Positions 23,660-34,370 of a stretch of DNA of 64,000 bases are shown piece after piece. The notes under the pieces were generated by a model, which had not been told where the DNA came from, ran no database searches, and was given only the letters and a program-made list of their open reading frames with translations. The stretch's first letter is position 1. Each line of letters begins with the position of its first letter. The DNA comes from Escarpia spicata (Eukaryota > Annelida > Polychaeta > Sabellida > Siboglinidae): contig CAXEFP010000979.1 of assembly GCA_963995525.1 (NCBI GenBank), forward strand, positions 1 through 64,000. The letters run 5' to 3'. The position numbers were made by a program, and so were the translations under genes.

Positions 23660-24005
23660 ATATTATTGTAGGCGCGGAAACGGGAAAGAAGCAGCTGCCC
23701 TACCTGGAATGCCCCACCCCGAGTCAATTTGAGCCTAAATGTGGTTTTTTGGCGAGCCTCAAAGGGTGCAATTGGAGGTTTGTGGTGAGCTTCGACAATT
23801 TAGAACGTCGCCATATAAAATATTCAACAGCACCACCAACCTGACCCCCCCCCCCCTCTTCTGATGCCATCAGTCGAGAGCTGAGACAGCGGAGAAGCTG
23901 AAATTACAGCGGTGCGGCGGCGAAAACATTTCAACAGCACCCCCTCCCCGTCTTCCGATGTCATGATCCGGCAGCGGATCGAGCGGAGTGGTGCTGAAGC
24001 TCCGC
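23660..24005 (+). repeat. unclassified G-tract element
   Basis: Starts with GGCGCGGAAACGGGAAAG and CAGCTGCCC, then TTTTTTGGCGAGCCTCAAAG, GGTGCAATTGGAGGTTTGTG, 1.5 copies of the ~112-bp repeat with poly-C runs, and ends near GTGCTGAAGCTCCGCT. Related copies: 13965-14395 (inverted), 12301-12670 (repeat part) and 62285-62368 (start only). It has no coding capacity. Confidence 0.65.
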
Positions 24006-24499
24006 TCCCCCAATATTAATTTTGTTCCTGCGCTAGTGCATATTATTACTGTATTAAGTAATTAAGATACACTAAAATTGAATCACCTGCTAAGACAACA
24101 TAGGCCTAACTAACTAACGACATGGCGATTAGCGGCAAGCCGTCAATAAACTTATAGAGTTACCACACTGCCATTCCATAGTCGAGTTACGATATGTTAC
24201 ATGGTGTTTAGAAGTAGCTCTAAAATAATGTAAAAAGTTGTTTTAGAGACCGAGACTACGGGCTATAATGTGTAAGTTAACTCCAGGCATCGTCGGGCGT
24301 GAACGACGACGAAAACCAGCGGACCATTTGCCGAAAGATGACCCTATTCTACGTCGCGCGTCTCCAGCAACCTTGACCGCAGTTGACCGGATGACCGGGG
24401 CGACTAGAATTACCGCAGACTCCGTGACGGTGCACGGCATCGATACGCAGTGAGTGGTTGGTTACCGCAGAACGATAAATTGTGAAACGGGCTGTCAAC
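24006..24499. other. region upstream of gypsy gag; LTR not identified
   Basis: The last ~200 bases before the gag start (24300-24499) should be leader sequence of the gypsy element. GTGGTTGGTTACCGCAGAAC (24454) could lie near a primer-binding site. I could not find a direct repeat of this region at the 3' side of the element, so LTR borders are not called. Confidence 0.4.
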
Positions 24500-24716
24500 A
24501 TGGCAAACGCCGGTGAAAAACCCTGCACGAATTGGCAATCGGCTAATCTAGACAAAGAAAGGCGGCGCTTCAAACAGCACTGCGAGTTTACGATCAAAGG
24601 CCCGCTTGCAACGAAACCTGAAACCTCATGACGTACATTGGCAACAAAGGATGCGAAATCTACAAGACCTTTACCTGGATGCCAGCGCTGGGTGACGATC
24701 CGGCAGAAAACGCCAC
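24500..24716 (+). pseudogene. Ty3/gypsy gag N-terminus, cut by a transposon
   Basis: An ATG at 24500 starts MANAGEKPCTNWQSANLDKE, then RRRFKQHCEFTIKGPLATKP. A one-base shift leads to MTYIGNKGCEIYKTFTWMPA and PAENAT at 24716. This is the capsid N-terminal region of a gypsy Gag. The protein resumes 4.8 kb away at 29492 with YNKYAQQTPVYVPP, so the intervening DNA is a later insertion. Besides the insertion it has the frameshift near 24628. It acted in particle assembly when intact. Confidence 0.8.
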
Positions 24717-25740
24717 TTAGGCGAGCGGTAGAACCACCTAACAGACCGATTTAAATGCCCCCCCCCACACATCAAAATGTTATATCATTGGAAAGCCCTG
24801 CGTCATAACTAGGCCTGTCGTATAGTTGCCAAGTGGTGCAGTAAGCGTGAATCCAAGGTCAAACAAGGTCACCATCAAACGATCAATTTTAGAAATTGGG
24901 CGCTTCCGAAAACTTCTTAATATTACAATGGCTATCTAGCTACTTTATTTAAATAGAAAATAGCCGTGTCATATATTCTTGGAACGCGTATTGTTTAAAA
25001 CAGTGTACGATATGATGCTGCATCCAGGATTGATAAGAGTGACGACAAGGTCAAACAAGGCCACCCATCAAATTACGAATATTCGAAAGTTTACAATGCC
25101 GCGAACATCATAAAGTTACACCGACTGTGTTTCTACTTCACGACTACGGACATATCATACAAAGTATGAAAGGACAATTTCACCCCGTCACAGTGCTGTG
25201 TGATATGTCGCTGTGAGATGAAGCAATTTCTGTGGAGCAGCGTTCAAACAGAGTCACCGTCAATTGATGAATGTTAGAAATTGCGCCACCCCACAAGCTT
25301 TACAAAATCTTAATGGTTATTGAGCTATGTTACCTACTTACTGATGTCCATTTCATATACCTTTGGGAAGCTTACTGTCTTCCCGGTACAATGAGGTATA
25401 ACGTACAGCTATTAAATGGAGCATTATGTGTGTAGTGAATGTCAAACAAGGTCACTACCAAATGATGACTGTTCAAAATTGCACCATTCCACAATCGTTG
25501 TAGGCCTAGGTTTATAATGGTTGCGTATCTATTTGCCTACGTGCATAATGCCTCTTCACATACCACTGTAAACCTTATTGTATCTTCGTAAAAATGTGAT
25601 ATGACACGGAGCTATCAACTGGTGCTGTAAGTGTGGAGCAAATGTTGAACAAGGTCACCGTCAAATGATGAATTTTCGAAATTGTGCTATTCTAGAAATG
25701 TTAAGACAAATTGTTCTAACGATTGCTTTGAAGTCAAACG
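24717..25740 (+). repeat. left terminal inverted repeat, ~1 kb, five ~195-bp modules
   Basis: Modules share TCAAACAAGGTCACC.TCAA, then GAT.AAT.TT.GAAATTG and TCATATA.C.TTGGAA. The core falls at about 24859, 25051, 25246, 25442 and 25644. It pairs with 28555-29491 reversed. Confidence 0.85.
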
Positions 25741-25893
25741 ATGAAAAGTATAATTATTTAAGTTTTAGAATATAAATATATATGTATATATATATATATT
25801 CATATATATATTATATATATATATATATAATATATATATGAATATATATATATATAAAGTATAATTATTTAAGTTTTAGAATATCAATATATG

Positions 25894-25927
<34 letters not shown>

Positions 25928-25935
25928 TACGCCAT
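25741..25935. repeat. (TA)n palindrome flanked by a 36-bp direct repeat
   Basis: AAAGTATAATTATTTAAGTT occurs at 25746 and 25857. Between and after the copies lie long TATATA runs that can fold on themselves (TATGAATATATATA...TATATATTCATATA). It separates the left TIR from the ORF. Confidence 0.85.
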
Positions 25936-26048
25936 GTATATGTCAAAATTGCACATTCTACGAAACATAATAAATACGAGCTGATCCACACAAACCAGAA
26001 ACACCAAATGACACTGATTCTCAACAATCAGTATCACGTATACCTAGT

Positions 26049-28431
26049 ATGGCAGCGAGAAAGAGCACTGGTTCGACATATTGGTCTCTCTGTGTTGTAT
26101 GTTCGAAGGATTCACACAGGAAAGACGATAGGTTGCATAAAATTGAAACATTTCAACGGGCAACCAACCTGAAGAAGGTTGCATGTCAAAGAGGAGGCGA
26201 AGAAATGACACGCACAATATCGGAGGAGGACTTGATAGCTAAGGATGCCGTGTACCACTCATCATGTTTTTCATCCTACCTGAGTAAAACAAATCTTAAA
26301 GCAAAGGCACCGTCGTCAACAGTTACAGCACAGTGTCCTTATGACACTGCATTCTACAGTTTGATTCTAAATATAGTTTCAATGGGATCTCGAACGACAT
26401 GGGCTCAGAGAATACAATCATCAGAGACGCAAAGGGAAACAGTAGTATAGGGCTGTCTAGAAAGAAGCCAGCACTCATCAGGTGGACATTGACGAGGCAC
26501 GTCATGAGTGAATATGTTAAAGCAATGCGAGAAGGGAGTGGTTTGTCCACAAGTACTGAAGACAAGGATCACAAAGAAGTACTGGCATTCACACTGAAGA
26601 GGGATGACGAGCATGCTGTTAACAACGTGACCAATCCGTTCGAGCCTGAATTTCACCCAGATGCACTCACCAACTTATCCACGGGGCTGCATGCAACACT
26701 GGATGTGCAAAATTCGCTCCTCAACATCGTAGGTACTGGGGGGGGGGGGGAGAAGCTGAAGAAATGTGTGCATGGCGCTCTTGAATCAGGTGAAACGTGC
26801 AGCTTCTACAGCCCCATCAACAAGTCAGGCCTGATAACATTTGCTGGCATGGCGAAAAAGGCCAAGTTGAAGTGTGGCAAGGGAGGCGTTGTAACAGCAG
26901 CTATTAGTCCAGAGATTGTGTTCCGCAGAGCCCTGCCGTTGGCGAGGTGCAGAGATGATGTTTCTATGGCCACCGTTCTCGACCACCCGATAGGGCCAGT
27001 GCCGATGGCCATTTTTCATGCTGATGGTACAATGCGGAAAACTAACAAAGCGGAACCGGACCATCAACTAGAAGCTCAAGACGAGAGAGTATATGAACTA
27101 CCATAAAGCACCACTGCAACCACAGTGTATATTAGGGATGCCATGGACGTCATTCAAATGATGGCGAGGGACCAATTCAATTCATTTGATGCATTAACGG
27201 TAGCATACTTCAGGCAACTTCTGACAGGATTTCAGAGAGCTGACACAGTTGTGGAAGCGTTTGATAGATATGATGACGATAACTCTGTGAAAACTGCTGA
27301 AAAGGACCGCCGCGCAGGATCAACATCTGCTTGCAAGCAGTACCAGGTGATTGGTGGGCGCCCAGTACCTCCACGGAAAATGTTCCTCAATGTTCCACTC
27401 AACAAGCAATCACTAGTGAACTTTCTTTGTGAATATGTGGTTTGCCATGCATCATCCCAGTGGCTGGAAGCACACACAACGTGTACACTCCTGGTTGTTG
27501 GAGGCTTCGTCAATGGTGAGGTAGTGAAATTAATCAGTAGTCGAGGTGTAGAAGAAGACAGACACTTTGCCAGTACACAAGAAGAAGCTGACACCAGGAT
27601 GCTTCTGCATGCTGGTTTTGCTGATTCAGACTTCGGAGCACGTGGTGTTCTAGGAACCGTAATAATTAAGTCATCAGACACAGATGTTTTAGTGCTTGCT
27701 GCATACTGCTTTCCGAAAATGGCGAATACAGTCAACATGTGGATTGAAACTGGCACCTTCACCAGCACCACAGACAAGCGCTGATTTGTACCTGTGCATT
27801 CGATTTGTACTGCACTCGGTCCGCAGTTCTGCAACATACTTCCCGCCATGCATTCACTAACAGGGTGTGACTCAATTTCCTCCCTGTTTGGAATTGGGAA
27901 AAAACTGTTTTCATCGTTGTTATATAGAAGGGGGCAGGCCACTTCATGAATCTTGCCGACGTAGGAAACAGCGATAAAGAGGCTGCACCATCAGCAGCGC
28001 GGACATTCACAGCAGCCTTGTACAACCTAAGGGACACAGAGAAGAGTGCACACATCAAACTTAACTGTTTGCGGCTAAGAATATCAACAAGAAGGACAAG
28101 TAGTTGGCGAAGCTTCCCCAAAATTGAAGCAAGTTTCGAGGAACATGCAAGGCGGGCACAGTGTCAAACGAAGACTTGGATGTCTTCACTTGTGGCCAAG
28201 CTAGATACAGGGTCCACACTGCAGCATGAAAGGGTGAGAAAGAATGGCAAACTTGTACCTGTCTTCTTCAAAGGTCCAATGGCGTCAGAGTTCCTGGAAG
28301 GACTCATATGTTCCTGCTCAAGTAGAGGTTGCTGCACAATCAATTGTTCATGCAGTCAGAACAGTTTGTGTTGCACAGAGCTTTGCACATGTCACGTGAC
28401 GATGATGACCATGACAGTGAATAGAAACTAA
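26049..28431 (+). pseudogene. transposon ORF, putative XPG/FEN-like (PIN-superfamily) nuclease
   Basis: About 790 codons with few lesions: frame change near 26400, TAA at 27104, TGA at 27782 (probably CGA before) and a frame change near 27940. N-terminus: zinc-ligand-like CVVCSKDSHRKDDRLHKIE and DAVYHSSCFSSYL. Middle: VVEAFDRYDDDNSVKTAEKD followed by RR, which resembles the N-region of FEN1/XPG nucleases (V.FDG..P..K..E...RR). Then EEADTRMLLHAG (XPG-I E-A-E-A-like), VIIKSSDTDVLVLAAY (like EDMD.L.F) and LTGCDSISSLFGIGKKL (like LGCDY...I.GIG.K). C-terminus: a Cys cluster CSCSSRGCCTINCSCSQNSL then CCTELCTC, like a CXC zinc motif. Function is inferred from motif order only. This family recurs at 13338-13881. 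No classic DDE transposase is present. The minus frame 27232-27942 is a shadow. Confidence 0.65.
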
Positions 28432-28554
28432 AGGTGGGTAGAATGTTTCTAGTAGCCTCGGAAAATTGACTCACCAATGTGCAATCCTTTGTGATGATTG
28501 AATAGTTTTGCAGATACAAAAAGATTTTTAAGGTGTTGTCAAACATAAATGGTA

Positions 28555-29491
28555 ACTACATCGATGTTGACCGTTCAACGTCCGCTTCACATAGTTGTAG
28601 CTCTGTTAAACAGTCCCATGCAATACCTAATTTTGACGGGGGTACAATACGTTTTCCAATGGTATATGATGTTGCCTTGTGTACATTGGCAAATAGATTT
28701 TATTTTGAATATTAAGAAGTTGATGTGGACTTTGTTTGACCTTCACTACACGCGTACTGCGTCACTCGATGGTTCGACTTTATATCTCCTTTTCACGGCG
28801 AGAAATTATGCTTTCCAGTGGTATATGACTTGGCCATGAGTATGTAGGTGACGTATATATACGTAACCAATGAAATTGTGTAACGTTTGCGGAATATCGC
28901 AATTTCTAACATTCATCAATTGACGGTGATCCTGTTTGAACGCCGCTCCACACAAATTGCTTCACCTCACAGCGCCATGTCAAACCGCATTTTAACGGGG
29001 AGAAATTGTACTTTCATACAGTGTATGACTTGCCGTAGTCGTGAAGTAGAAACACAGTCAATGTAACTTTATGATGTTCGCGGCATTGTAAACTTTCGAA
29101 TATTCGTCATTTGATGGGTGACCTTGTTTGACCTTGTCGTCACTCTTATCATTCCAGGATACAACATCATATCGTACACTGTCTTGAATGTGCGACTATT
29201 CGCTTTCCAACAATATATGACTTGGCCATTTTTTAGTTAAATAAAGTAGCTAGATCGCCATTGTAATATTAAGAAGTTTTCGGAAGCGCCCAATTTCTAA
29301 AATTGGTCGTTTGATGGTGACCTTGTTTGACATTAGATTCACACTTACTGCACCTCTTGGCAACTCTACGACAGGTCTAAGTATGACGCGGAGATGCAGG
29401 GCTTTCCAATGATATAACATTTGGGTGTGTGTAGGGGGGCCATTTAAACTCCTAAAATAAAGCACTTTTGGGGGATTTGTCGCTCGCCTAA
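28555..29491 (-). repeat. right terminal inverted repeat, ~0.94 kb
   Basis: Reversed, it follows the left arm module by module, for example CTTCCGAAAACTTCTTAATA at 24914 against its complement at 29266-29285, and CAATTGATGAATGTTAGAAA against 28903-28922. The plus frame 28549-28839 lies inside it and is not a gene. Confidence 0.85.
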
Positions 29492-30240
29492 CTCTGCAAG
29501 GTGTGTACAATAAATATGCGCAGCAGACCCCGGTCTATGTCCCACCGATGACAAACCAAATCCGCGCAACTGTCACTTTCATCCGACGTAAACAAGATCC
29601 AGGTGACAACTTTGACAACTTTGTCACGGATCTCCGAATTCTTGTGAAAGACTGTGGCTATGCTGAAGACGACCGCAAGCTCAGAGATGCAATTATCTTG
29701 AGATCATCGCAAGCCGCGATCCACGTGAAATATCTAGAGAAAGGAGACAAACTGACTCTAAACATGGCCATGAATATTGGTCAGAACTACGAGACGTCCC
29801 AGGAAAGTATGCACGCGATAAACGCCGATGAAGACCCCACAATTCATGCCGTGAACACTGGAGGTCGGAGAAAACCGAGGATAGCTGGACGTTCGAGGAA
29901 CTGGTCACAGTCCAGATTCCACAAAGACCATGCTAAACAGAAAGCGAGATACAAGGATCAACGGATATGTCAGAAATGCGGGTACAAAATATCGCACGAA
30001 CGTTGCCCCGCTAAGGACAGCAAGTGCCACTACTGTCATAAGAAGGGACATTTTGTGTCAATGTGCCGCAACAAGGCGAGCGCCCACATAGTTGAGGACA
30101 TGTGTGGCTTTGAGCAATCAGATGATGACGGCGACGCACATCTGATCAATACCATCACCGATGCAGAAGGCGACTGGTGGGAACGCATAGGTGTAAACGG
30201 AACACACATCAAAATGCAGATAGACACCGGCGCTACGTAA
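29492..30240 (+). pseudogene. Ty3/gypsy gag C-terminus and protease start
   Basis: The frame resumes Gag with YNKYAQQTPVYVPPMTNQIR, RRKQDPGDNFDNFVTDLRIL and KDCGYAEDDRKLRDAIILRS. A basic region follows, and two zinc knuckles: CQKCGYKISHERCPAKDSKC, where the His position is kept, and CHYCHKKGHFVSMC, a canonical CCHC. It then enters the aspartic protease, ending at KMQIDTGAT (active-site DTGA) and a TAA at 30238. As in many mag/SURL-like elements, gag and protease share one frame here. The stop right after DTGAT truncates the protease. Confidence 0.85.
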
Positions 30241-32970
30241 TCTCTGATGCCGTACAACGTGTACAGAGATATGCACTGCAATCACCCAATTATAAAGACC
30301 GCTTGCAAGTTCAAATGGTACACTCATCACCCAATTAAGGTAGAAGGTTGTGTCATACTCCCAACTCGGTACAAAACAAATGCGTTAAGGCACAGTACTA
30401 CATCGTACATGTAGACCAGAAACCATTGTTATCAGGGCATGCTAGCATGCAGCTAGGCTTGATCGAGAGAACACACACTGTCGCCAATGAGCTTGACAAG
30501 TACCTGAAGCAAACTACAGGTACGCACACAGGGACATATTCCATCAAGATCGACCCATTGTACCCGGACCAAGGCGTCAGCCAAAAGCATTATCTGCAAA
30601 GATACGTACGAAACTGAAAGAAATGGAAACTGATGGCCACATTACTAAAGTGACAGAACCCACTGACTGGGTTAATTCCATGGTCACTATGATCCGCAAT
30701 GAAAAGTTGAGGATCTGCTCCGATCCCAAAGACGTCAACAAAGCCATTAGACGAGAGCACTACCCCATTCCGACAGTGGAAGAAGTGATAGCATCAATAC
30801 CAGGTGCCAAAATGTTCTCCAAAATATACGCAAAGTCGGGATTCCTGCAGATCAAACTTGGCTATGAATCAAGTCTTCTAACGACTTTCAACACACCGAT
30901 CGGAAGATACAGGTGGTTACGCCTCCGGTTTGGCATAAAGTCGACTCCAGAGATTTACCAACGAATCATGGACGACATGCTAGAAGACATCGATGGCGCA
31001 CGGGCCATCATGGGCGATATCCTGGTCGCAGGCAAAACGCCACAGGAGCACGACTAGCTCATCAGGAAAGTCGTAGATAGAGCGACAGAATGGAACCTGA
31101 AGCTCAGCTTTGACAAGTGTCAAGTAAAACAGCCACAGGTGAATTACGTTGGACACTTGGGGACAGACCAGGGCTTGCAACCAGATCCAGAGAAAGTACG
31201 TGCAGTACACAAAATGCTAGTTCCCAAAGCAAGGAAGACGTGCGCAGATTTCTTGGATTTGTCCAATATCTGTCGAAATTCATCCCAAACATGAGTACAG
31301 TGGACGCTCCACTTCGGGATGTGATGAAACGAGACGTCGATTTTCACTGAGGCAAGCCACAACAGAGAAGCTTCGAAGAGCTGAAGGAACTTTGTTGCAG
31401 TGCGCCAGTGTTGGCGTATTACGATGTGACAAAAGATGTCACAATACAGTGTGATGCGAGTAGCAACGGACTAGGAGGAGTCATCCTACAAGACGGTCGT
31501 CCAGTAGCCTACATGTCGAGAACGCTCACACCAACTCAACAGAGATGAGGGAAATGGAAAAGGAAATGTTAGCTACCGTGCATAGCTGCAAGAAATTGAA
31601 TTACCACATCTTTGGAAAAACTACAACGGTTGAGAGCAATCATAAACCACTTCAGGCTATATGCGCAAAGCCACTGCTATCAGCGCCCATGAGGCTACAA
31701 GCAATGTTGCTAAGACTGCAACAGTACGGCTTGAACGTGACGTACAAGTCAAGCAAGGAAATCCTTGTCATGGTCAATATGATCAACTTCATCACCGTAA
31801 CACATACACGATACAAGCAGTTTCAGGAATGCACAACCAATTACCTGAACGAGCTACACACTATGATCCTCAAGGGCTGGCCAGATACATAGCAGGAAAC
31901 ATCGCACACAATCAGAATGTACTGGACAATACGTGACGAACTCTCCGTATCTGACGGTGTAGTGTACAAAGGTATGAAAATCGTGGTGCCGCCATGCACG
32001 AGGCCAAACATGCTTGCACAAATACACGAGTCGCGCATGAGCATAACGAAATGCAAGCAACGAGCACGAGAAGCACTATACAGGCCAGGGATGACGCAAC
32101 AAATCGAAAATCTCGTTAACGATTGCGCTGCGTGTAATACGCACCAGAATAAGTAACGAACCGAAACGCTCAAGCCAACGAAAACACCCGATCTGCCTTG
32201 GATTAAGGAAGCTGCGGACATTTTCGAGTAGTAACGAAATAACGACTTGGTCACTGTGGATTACTATTCCAAGTACATAGAAGTCAACAAACTCGAGAAT
32301 TTGAGCAGCGCAGCGACAATTGATTCCCTCAAGTCACCGATGAGTCTGCACGGTATTGCAGAACAATTTAGATCTGACAATGCGACTCAGTTCTCGTCTC
32401 GCGAATTTGCGCTATTCTGCAAAGACTACCAGTTCGAACACTGCACGTCATCTCCTGCCTTCTCACAGTCGAACGGTGAGGCAGAAAGAGCGGTACAGAT
32501 TGTGAACGACTTTGGCGAAAGTGTACAGACAAACACTTGGCCTTGCTAGATTACCGCATTACGCCGCTGGAAAGCTGTAATGTGTCACCAGCCCAGCTAT
32601 GCATGAGTCGCAGGCCTAGAAACTAAAGCTAACTGCCTACGACGTGACAAAAGTAAGACGCAGCCTGGACCGGGACAAAGAGAACAAGCGTTACTATCAG
32701 GACCGGAAAGTCGACGGGGATCTCCCTGTACTTCTGCCAGGAAATCCAATGAGGATGGCTCCATTTCCGAACTCCAAGAAATAGCTACACGCCAAAGTTG
32801 TAAGCCAACATCAAGCTCCTCGATCGCATGTCGTTGAATGGAACGGAAAAAGCACAGGAGCAGCAGAATACACCTGCGACTGTCAACGGTCGGAGCGGAA
32901 CGGGTATACCCCAGAGTCAGGACAGAAATATGCCGTGAGCGAGCTTCACGTCTAGCTGTTTGTTCCTGGC
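30241..32970 (+). pseudogene. Ty3/gypsy pol: protease end, RT, RNase H, integrase; dead
   Basis: Order: protease remainder; RT with VNSMVTMIRNEKLRICSDPK, then FSKIYAKSGFLQIKLG, where the family motif A has Asp and here has Tyr, RYRWLRLRFGIKSTPEIYQR, and IMGDILVAGKTPQEHD, where the YxDD first Asp is Gly. Connection: RRFLGFVQYLSKFIPNMS. RNase H: QCDASSNGLGGVILQDGRPV kept, but VESNHKPL has Asn where Asp is usual. Integrase: HESRM replaces the H-x3-H finger, CAACNTHQ kept; core VDYYSKYIEV, FRSDNATQFSS and NGEAERAVQ keep the D,D,E residues. C-terminus: RRSLDRDKENKRYYQDRKVD up to about 32955. More than six stops and frameshifts. No chromodomain and no envelope gene seen; 3' LTR not identified. Confidence 0.88.
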
Positions 32971-33184
32971 GGAAACTCAATTACAGCCGTTGATTTGTTG
33001 AGAGCGGCAATACTGTCAGTCACACGGTCCAATACACAAGTGTATAATTATTACAGCGGGGCCAGCAGGCACGAATAAACAGTCAGTACAAAGGTGGCTC
33101 ACTTCAAGACGTACGTAACAGCCCAATTTCAATTTGCCAACACCAATTACGAGAACCAGGGAGCAATGTCTGGTTTGTTGTAAT
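32971..33184. other. gypsy 3' flank; no LTR or gene identified
   Basis: About 210 bases between the pol relic and the RTE relic without recognisable structure. Confidence 0.4.
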
Positions 33185-33710
33185 AGTGTGTTATCTACAT
33201 ATAAGGGCCTACTATCTCACTTCACTCATGTCGGTCACTCGGGTCAAACTCTCTTTCCAAACACTAGTCTTCTTCATATCCCCACGCTGTCCTTTGTTCC
33301 CGTGGTTCCAACCCCACATTCCCTTTAGCGAGTCGATAAATGTATAATCTGGTCTGACTTGTTCTTCCATGTGTTTGCTGCAACGGGATGGGCTTAATTG
33401 GGTGCAATCATTATTTCATATTTATGTCTACAACAGTGTCCAGCAAATCTCACCCTTATTTCATGGATCTTCTGAGTAATTCCGTTTGTATCTCTATACA
33501 AGTGACACGTGTTTTCCCCGTTAATGTTGAATATGGCTTGCAACATACTTGTAAAACACCCATCTAGTTGCGTTCTGGGAGTCTTTGTTAATGTCCATGA
33601 CTCGCATCCGTGCAGCAGCACAGACTCCACCGTTACAACGAACCGCCGTTGCTTGATCTTGCATGAAAGTATAGGCCAATATTTCAAAACAAGTGTTCTT
33701 AGTTCGTTTT
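33185..33710 (-). pseudogene. RTE-type LINE reverse transcriptase C-terminus
   Basis: Minus-strand frames give KYWPILSCKIKQRRFVVTVE, SVLLHGCESWTLTKT, LDGCFTSMLQAIFNIN and IRVRFAGHCCRH, the standard C-terminal segment of RTE RTs. After a stop and frame change comes the tail VRPDYTFIDSLKGMWGW and ..WKESLTRV. It is a 5'-truncated copy; 3' UTR not defined. It may derive from the same family as the endonuclease relic at 21493-22695, whose 3' half is missing. Confidence 0.8.
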
Positions 33711-34065
33711 CATGTTACTGCCTTCCTGATCTGGATATATTTAGTTGCAAAGATGGCTCAAGTGCCCGAGGTAGGAATGCGCTACTGGCTCACATTCGTG
33801 AAGCAAAAACATTGAACACTCTCAAGAGGCTGCTAAAAACACATTTGTTCCTGGCCCATTTTGGTGCTTAACTCTTTCTAGTCAGTTTTTATTACATTTT
33901 TAAACAGTATATATATATTCATCTTATTATATCCAACCTTCTGAAAATTTTCATTTTTTATCATGCTATCGTTTTTATGCTTTGTTTTTTCTGTCCATGA
34001 TTATTCTATTGATTGTGTACAGCGCTTTTGAGCAGGCTTTTATGTATGAAAATGAATGGAATGAA
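33711..34065 (+). pseudogene. 3' end of a CR1/L2-like LINE
   Basis: The frame gives the last ORF2 residues, RNALLAHIREAKTLNTLKRL then LKTHLFLAHFGA and a stop, matching the family pattern WN.LP.HIR.A.....FK..LKTHLF. After it comes a 3' UTR with TACAGCGCTTTTGAGCAGGC and AATGAATGGAATG near 34057, a typical LINE tail. Strongly 5'-truncated. Confidence 0.75.
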
Positions 34066-34204
34066 CTTTCTTACGTTTCATCCCAGTTCAGCAGATCTGA
34101 GACGGCTGTCCGTGAACTGCTAGTAGCAGTGGTGGCATCTGTTGGAACTACAAGCATTTTCTTCTAGTTTTGGTTAAGCAAGCCCCGTGATGACGTGATC
34201 TGCC

Positions 34205-34370
34205 AAGAAAATCGGTGCTTTCGCCAGGAAGAGCCTCCGACGGTGGGCCAATATCAGCAATAACACGATCATGGAACGTACCGGTCAGAAGCATGCATCA
34301 ATACTCATCACCCAGCGACGCCTTCGGTGGTTCGGCCACCTGCAATGTATGGCACCAAACTACCCTCACA
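34205..34370 (+). pseudogene. LINE RT C-terminal fragment
   Basis: The frame reads KSLRRWANISNNTIMERTGQ, then ASILITQRRLRWFGHLQCM. RRLRWFGH.QRM is the signature of the C-terminal segment of RTE/jockey-like RTs. Only about 45 codons remain; it runs directly into the 62-bp minisatellite. Confidence 0.75.

Larger units (their letters stand above)
24717..29491. mobile_element. long-TIR DNA transposon with XPG/FEN-like ORF, 4775 bp, nested in gag
   Basis: The outer ends match as inverted TTAGGCGAGCG (24717-24727; reversed at 29481-29491). Inside, after a diverged stretch, inverted repeats of nearly 1 kb start with TTTAAATG(G)CCCCC (24750; reversed at 29448) and continue with TGTTATATCATTGGAAAGCC. 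The right arm matches the left over five modules of about 195 bp. A single decayed ORF lies between them on the plus strand. The insert interrupts a gypsy gag reading that is coherent on both sides, which confirms that it moved as a unit. The target duplication is unclear: the flanks read ...CCAC and CTCTGC..., and a TTAA lies 34-44 bp inside each end. Confidence 0.8.

Noticed and set aside
26323..26656. Minus frames of 80-83 codons
   Set aside because: Antisense shadows of the transposon ORF.
27232..27942. 236-codon minus frame
   Set aside because: Shadow of the XPG/FEN-like ORF; low-complexity Ser/Thr composition and no motif.
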